Source: Lewinellaceae bacterium (GTDB lineage: Bacteria > Bacteroidota > Bacteroidia > Chitinophagales > Saprospiraceae). From it: 35,722 bases of DNA. The notes beneath the pieces are model-generated. The model was not told the DNA's origin, ran no database searches, and saw only the letters and a list, made by a program, of their open reading frames with translations. The translations under genes and the position numbers were made by a program. Positions 32,126-35,722 of this stretch are shown here, piece by piece (position 1 is the stretch's first letter; each line of letters opens with the position of its first letter). The stretch covers positions 1 to 35,722 of the forward strand of contig CANJPT010000040.1 in the NCBI GenBank assembly GCA_947476195.1, written 5' to 3'.

Positions 32126-34507
32126 ATGAATGTCTTCCCCATGACCCTGATTCGCAGTGGCGGGTTGCCTTTAGCCTTTTGGGAGCCGCTTGCAAACGGG
32201 TTGCCTGATTGGATTGCGCTGCATAACGCCGAACAACAATCGGCCGAACAATTACTGCGGGCTTTTAACGAAGCGCTCTCCTCCTTGTCAGATTCACCGC
32301 TTCGAACGGCCGTTTATAATGCCAGGAAAGATTTTTTCCAGAAAAGGAAAACTCCTTCAGCAAGTTTTGAGGCAACGCATCATGCAGCAGAAAATCTAGC
32401 GCAACTCTTTGAATGTCTTAGACATTGGCATAAAAATCAACAATTAATACAAGCCGCAGAAAACCTTTTTGAGCAAAATCTGGCTGCCAATTTCAGGACA
32501 CTCCAAGCTGTTTGCCGAGCTGAATTGCTCCCCCGGGCTTTGCTGTTTGCCAGTCATGATCTGCTTACGGTGCTCCCGGCATTCGCTGAAAAACAAATTG
32601 AACAATTTGACAAGAAGGACCGCAATACAGCCCTTTCCTTGTTGCAATATCTCAGCAGAGCAGTGTTTAAAACCTCCCCTTTTGGACGGTTTACCACAGT
32701 ACAAGTAAAGGCGCTTGGTTCATTTCAAGCACAACATGACCCAATCGGAGACAGGCTAGATTTCAAGCCTCTGGTTACCCCCAATGTGGCCCTGTTACCC
32801 GCTATTTATGAGGTTTTGCTGCGAGAGCCAGTTTTTTTTCAATCGCTTAGCGTTTTGCTTAACCCTAGCATTTCACCCCTTCGAGGCGATCTGACTGAGG
32901 CAACCTGGCTTTATTTCGATGGTGAACGAGAGGCTTTTCAGCAAATTGATCCAGACCCGGTGGTTGATCTGATTGTGCATGAACTGTTGAAAAATCAAGG
33001 ATCCATGCAGTTTCAGGCATTGATCCGGTTTTTGGAAAAAGAGGTGGATGCGTTACCAGAACAGTTGAATGCGCTGCTTCTTCGCTTGATTGACATCGGC
33101 TTGCTCGAATGGCAACTGCCAGAACGGGGACTTTCAACAGGCTGGTGTGGAGGCCTTTATAGTTATCTCGGTTTCCTACCCTCATCCACGGTTTTAACGG
33201 AAGCTGCTTATTTGCTTCAATGGATGCGTACGGCTGCACGAACGATGCCTTTTCAGGCTATAAAAGAGGCCCAAATTTTGCAACAGGAAACGCTTAAGGC
33301 AGCAAAAACATTCTTTGAAAAGTATGGTGGCGAGATGCCTCCCATTCAGCCGCAGCAGGTTTTTTTTGAAGATGTAGCATTTGAGTATCCGGTTGATCTA
33401 CCAGGGGGCGTAATTGAAAACCTTATGTGCCAATTGGCTGAATGTTGGCGGGAGAACAAATTTTCTACGCTACCGCCATTTCGGGTCAGGATTTTTGAGT
33501 TTGCTCAAAAAGCGATAGGGGAGGGTCAGGCCATTGATTTTTTAACCTTTAGTCAGGCGTTTTTAGCAGAAAGTAACGCCGTGCAGAAGGACTTGCAGGA
33601 TACGAAGTCTCGAATACGCACGGAATCGGTATATCCACATCAGAGTGGTAAAATCGGGGTAATGCTTCAAATCTTTAAAAAAAACGGTGGATACAAGGCT
33701 GTAGTGAACGCAATATTTCCAGGCGGTGGCAAGTTGTTTGCACGATGGTTGCCTCTTTTTCCCGCAGAAGTTTCAGAACAGCTCAAAATTTGGGAAAACA
33801 GCGCGGTATTAGAAACCGTTGCTTTCCCATGGCAAGGCTGGTCGAATGCAAATTTTCAGCCGACATTTTCAACGCGATCATTGGCGGTTCCCGGGGGGCG
33901 TGTGGGGCATATTCCAGGAGGAAGTGCTATTTTGCTGGGAGACCTTGCCGTGAGAAAAGACGAGTATGGGTTTCCACAACTCATTGAAAAAAATAGCAAT
34001 AAGCCAGTTGTATTCACAGATCTTGGGCTCGAGGCTCCGGAAACCCGTTCACCAGTAATGCAGGTGCTATGGCATTTGGGTGTGCCATTTGTGTCCTCAG
34101 AGGCCCTGATGCCCGAAGGTAACAGGCGCGAGGTGGATGGGATCCATCATCGTCCTCGACTTGAGATTCAGTCGCTAATATTGGCTCGTGCGGCTTGGGA
34201 ATTGCAGCCAGAAGTGTGGCGAGGATTGTTTTCTAAAGGGAGATCTCAAGCCGAACGGATCGGTTTTGGAATATCCAGACTGAAAGCGTTGGGCATTCCC
34301 AGTCAGTTTTTTGGGCGCTTCACAGGAATACGGGAAAAACCTCAGTACTTTGATCTGGAAAGCCCGATTTCGATGATTTTGTTGGAGAAAAACCTAAAGG
34401 TTGGAAAGGGGAACTTCCTTCTGACAGAAATGCTTCCTACTCCGGAGTGTTGGCTGGGGGATAGGGTGGGAGAGTTTGTAGTGGAGTTACAGGTTACAAG
34501 TTCGTAA
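32126..34507 (+). CDS. LanB-type lantibiotic dehydratase glutamylation protein, no elimination domain
   Basis: 793 residues (ATG 32126; ATG 32141, MTLIRSGGLP, is also possible). The motif SRAVFKTSPFGRFTTV at about residues 177-192 matches the R-x3-[RK]-T-[ST]-P-F-G signature of the LanB N-terminal domain. That domain uses glutamyl-tRNA to activate Ser/Thr of a precursor peptide. Later blocks (GGRVGHIPGGSAILLGDLAV, FTDLGLEAPETRSPVMQVLW) also suit the domain. The C-terminal ~300-residue elimination domain of full LanB (about 1000 residues) is absent. This leaves a split LanB subunit or a peptide aminoacyl-tRNA ligase (PEARL). No LanC, peptidase, exporter or clear precursor peptide is nearby. 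The last residues (ELQVTSS) run into a 7-bp repeat. Confidence 0.75.
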   Translation: MNVFPMTLIRSGGLPLAFWEPLANGLPDWIALHNAEQQSAEQLLRAFNEALSSLSDSPLRTAVYNARKDFFQKRKTPSASFEATHHAAENLAQLFECLRHWHKNQQLIQAAENLFEQNLAANFRTLQAVCRAELLPRALLFASHDLLTVLPAFAEKQIEQFDKKDRNTALSLLQYLSRAVFKTSPFGRFTTVQVKALGSFQAQHDPIGDRLDFKPLVTPNVALLPAIYEVLLREPVFFQSLSVLLNPSISPLRGDLTEATWLYFDGEREAFQQIDPDPVVDLIVHELLKNQGSMQFQALIRFLEKEVDALPEQLNALLLRLIDIGLLEWQLPERGLSTGWCGGLYSYLGFLPSSTVLTEAAYLLQWMRTAARTMPFQAIKEAQILQQETLKAAKTFFEKYGGEMPPIQPQQVFFEDVAFEYPVDLPGGVIENLMCQLAECWRENKFSTLPPFRVRIFEFAQKAIGEGQAIDFLTFSQAFLAESNAVQKDLQDTKSRIRTESVYPHQSGKIGVMLQIFKKNGGYKAVVNAIFPGGGKLFARWLPLFPAEVSEQLKIWENSAVLETVAFPWQGWSNANFQPTFSTRSLAVPGGRVGHIPGGSAILLGDLAVRKDEYGFPQLIEKNSNKPVVFTDLGLEAPETRSPVMQVLWHLGVPFVSSEALMPEGNRREVDGIHHRPRLEIQSLILARAAWELQPEVWRGLFSKGRSQAERIGFGISRLKALGIPSQFFGRFTGIREKPQYFDLESPISMILLEKNLKVGKGNFLLTEMLPTPECWLGDRVGEFVVELQVTSS

Positions 34508-34593
34508 GCTTTCAGCTGAAAGTTACAAGTAAAAAGTGAGCAAAACACCTACTTATTTACTTGAAACTTTCAACTTGAAACTTTTCACTTCTC
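34486..34593. repeat. 7-bp period repeats forming a stem between the convergent LanB and parB genes
   Basis: Units GTTACAG and GTTACAA at 34486 and 34493 begin inside the end of the LanB gene and the 7-bp register continues to 34541. A second run (ACTTGAA at 34559 and 34573, with related units to 34593) covers the parB stop. 34514-34533 and 34556-34576 are complementary with one gap, giving a stem of about 20 bp. It may terminate transcription from both sides. Confidence 0.65.
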
Positions 34594-35487
34594 AATCAAA
34601 TCAATCAAGCGATTCAGATCAGCATCGTTATCAAACTTGACTACGAGTTGTCCCTTACCTTTTTCGTCGCGTTTGAGGTCAACTTTCGCGCCAAAGAAAG
34701 AACGGAACTGGTCCTGAATATTGCGGAGGTTTTCGTTTAGCGCCTTTTTAGGCTTGACCTGATCTCCTTTTCTACTTTCCTGATAACTGGCAATGAGCGC
34801 TTCGACCGCACGAACCGAAAGATCTTCCGTTACAATTTTCTGGTATACCGAGTTTCGAATGGCATAATCATCCACTCCCGCGAGTGCACGGGCGTGGCCC
34901 ATGGAAATTTTGCCTTCTACGATACCTTGTTTGATGTCTGGATCACTTTCAAAACGAAGCAGGCGGAGGTAATTGGTGATGGTGCTGCGCTGTTTGCCTA
35001 CCCGGTCAGAGAGGTTTTCGTGGGTAAGTTTGAATTCTTCAGCGAGGCGGCCATACGAAACTGCGATTTCCCATGCGTTAAGGTCCTCACGCTGAATATT
35101 TTCAATGAGCGCCATTTCGAGCAGTTCCTGGTCGTTTGCCAGGCGCACGTATGCAGGCATTTCCTGCAATCCGGCCAATTGGCTGGCACGGAAACGCCGC
35201 TCTCCGGAAATGATCTGGTATTCTTTATCATGTAGCCGGCGCACAGTAATCGGCTGAATGATACCATGTGCACGGATACTTGCGGCGAGTTCCTCCAGAG
35301 ATTCCTTGCTAAAGTTTTTGCGAGGTTGCCCGGCGTTGGTCTTGATGTGTGAAATGGGGAGCTGTGCAACGGTAGTCGCCAATTCGCGTACGACTTGCTC
35401 AGGGTTTTCCTGTACAGCTTTTTCCAGCTGCTTAGGGTTGCCGAGGAGTGCTTTGATACCTCCTGTATTGAAATTTGCTTTTGCCAT
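34585..35487 (-). CDS. parB: Chromosome-partitioning protein ParB
   Basis: 300 residues from MAKANFNTGG at 35487; an upstream in-frame start at 35523 would be read through the repeat leader and is rejected. ParB is a CTP-dependent clamp that loads on parS sites near the origin and spreads for chromosome segregation. Conserved blocks are PISHIKTNAGQPRKNFSKE (about 49-67), ISGERRFRASQLAG (the CTP-binding GERRFRA motif, about 98) and LIENIQREDLNAWEIA. A helix-turn-helix region follows (LSDRVGKQRSTITNYLRLLR, about 156), and the C-terminal dimer domain ends RLIDLIEK. No parA is visible; it may lie past the window end. No parS site was recognised here. Confidence 0.95.
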   Translation of the reverse strand: MAKANFNTGGIKALLGNPKQLEKAVQENPEQVVRELATTVAQLPISHIKTNAGQPRKNFSKESLEELAASIRAHGIIQPITVRRLHDKEYQIISGERRFRASQLAGLQEMPAYVRLANDQELLEMALIENIQREDLNAWEIAVSYGRLAEEFKLTHENLSDRVGKQRSTITNYLRLLRFESDPDIKQGIVEGKISMGHARALAGVDDYAIRNSVYQKIVTEDLSVRAVEALIASYQESRKGDQVKPKKALNENLRNIQDQFRSFFGAKVDLKRDEKGKGQLVVKFDNDADLNRLIDLIEK

Positions 35488-35495
35488 ATTCGTAA

Positions 35496-35571
35496 AAGTG
35501 GTCAATTTTGTCAAGATGGTCAATTTGGGTCATGTGATCAGGTTGACCACAATCATTTAATTGACCACATT
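35496..35571 (-). promoter_or_regulatory. Stem-loop of the shared AATGTGGTYAAT family before parB
   Basis: On the coding strand, AATGTGGTCAAT (plus-strand 35560-35571) is followed by ATTGACCACTT (plus-strand 35496-35506), complementary over nearly the whole arm. A 9-bp register runs through eight units (35499-35570). The second arm ends 8 nt before the parB ATG, as before rpsK and rpsD. Confidence 0.7.
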
Positions 35572-35576
35572 TTCAA

Positions 35577-35722
35577 CTAGTGCCGCGCCCGGCCATTAAG
35601 GTATGAATTGGGGAGGCAAATTTTTTCTTTATCAAGGCGTGAGAAGGGCGCAATGCGGGACATTTTAACCGACGAACAACGCAGAGAAAGGAAAAATCAG
35701 ACCGCCATATTCACACCTTAAT
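35577..35722 (-). mobile_element. 164-bp MITE-like element, second copy, cut by the window end
   Basis: The reverse complement matches 29999-30144 over 146 bp with about seven substitutions and no gaps. It begins with CTAG at 35577-35580, directly next to the parB leader stem-loop, and would need about 18 more bases to be complete. The two copies are inverted relative to each other, about 5.4 kb apart. Confidence 0.75.

Overview
The window looks like a chromosomal segment of a Bacteroidota bacterium, probably a Saprospiria-like lineage (the rank below phylum is inference). Support: secreted proteins with type IX secretion (T9SS) C-terminal signals of both type A and the gliding-motility CHU_C type B, adhesin repeats ending in GCDST, a TAnnTTTG-type promoter ahead of the ribosomal cluster, almost no Shine-Dalgarno sequences, and the gene order S10-spc-alpha with map between secY and infA.

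Layout. 1-2487: the 3' end of an unrecognised gene and a T9SS-exported protein. 2488-2969: repeat-rich spacer ending in a promoter. 2970-19931: one long ribosomal superoperon, all on the plus strand: rpsJ, rplC, D, W, B, rpsS, rplV, rpsC, rplP, rpmC, rpsQ, rplN, X, E, rpsN, rpsH, rplF, R, rpsE, rpmD, rplO, secY, map, infA, rpmJ, rpsM, K, D, rpoA, rplQ, closed by a hairpin terminator. It makes ribosome subunits, the SecY channel, methionine aminopeptidase, IF-1 and the RNA polymerase alpha subunit. S3 carries a long Gly/Arg/Asp tail and L17 a long acidic tail.

20095-24903: two secreted T9SS proteins, both broken as read. The first has a small palindromic element in its signal-peptide region plus a frame break; the second has a one-base frameshift in a C run. 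25062-29776: a cytosolic trypsin-like protease with a zinc ribbon, a small monooxygenase-fold protein, a three-helix membrane protein, SurE and a three-LysM exported protein. 30175-35487: class II fructose-bisphosphate aldolase, a 28-residue membrane micro-ORF, a decayed outer-membrane barrel gene, an orphan LanB-type glutamylation enzyme without an elimination domain, and ParB. This last block is bracketed by two inverted copies of a non-coding element of about 164 bp (29981-30144 and 35577 to the window end).

The most interesting signal is in the spacers. Many gaps between ribosomal genes are built from short-period repeats (7, 8, 9 or 15 bp) laid out as stem-loops: one arm follows the upstream stop codon and the complementary arm ends just before the next start. 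Four ribosomal spacers (before rpmC, rplX, rpsK, rpsD) and the unlinked parB leader use the same 12-base arm, AATGTGGTYAAT paired with ATTGACCACATT. Before rpsK, rpsD and parB the second arm ends exactly 8 nt upstream of the ATG. No rRNA, tRNA, CRISPR array or identifiable replication origin was seen.
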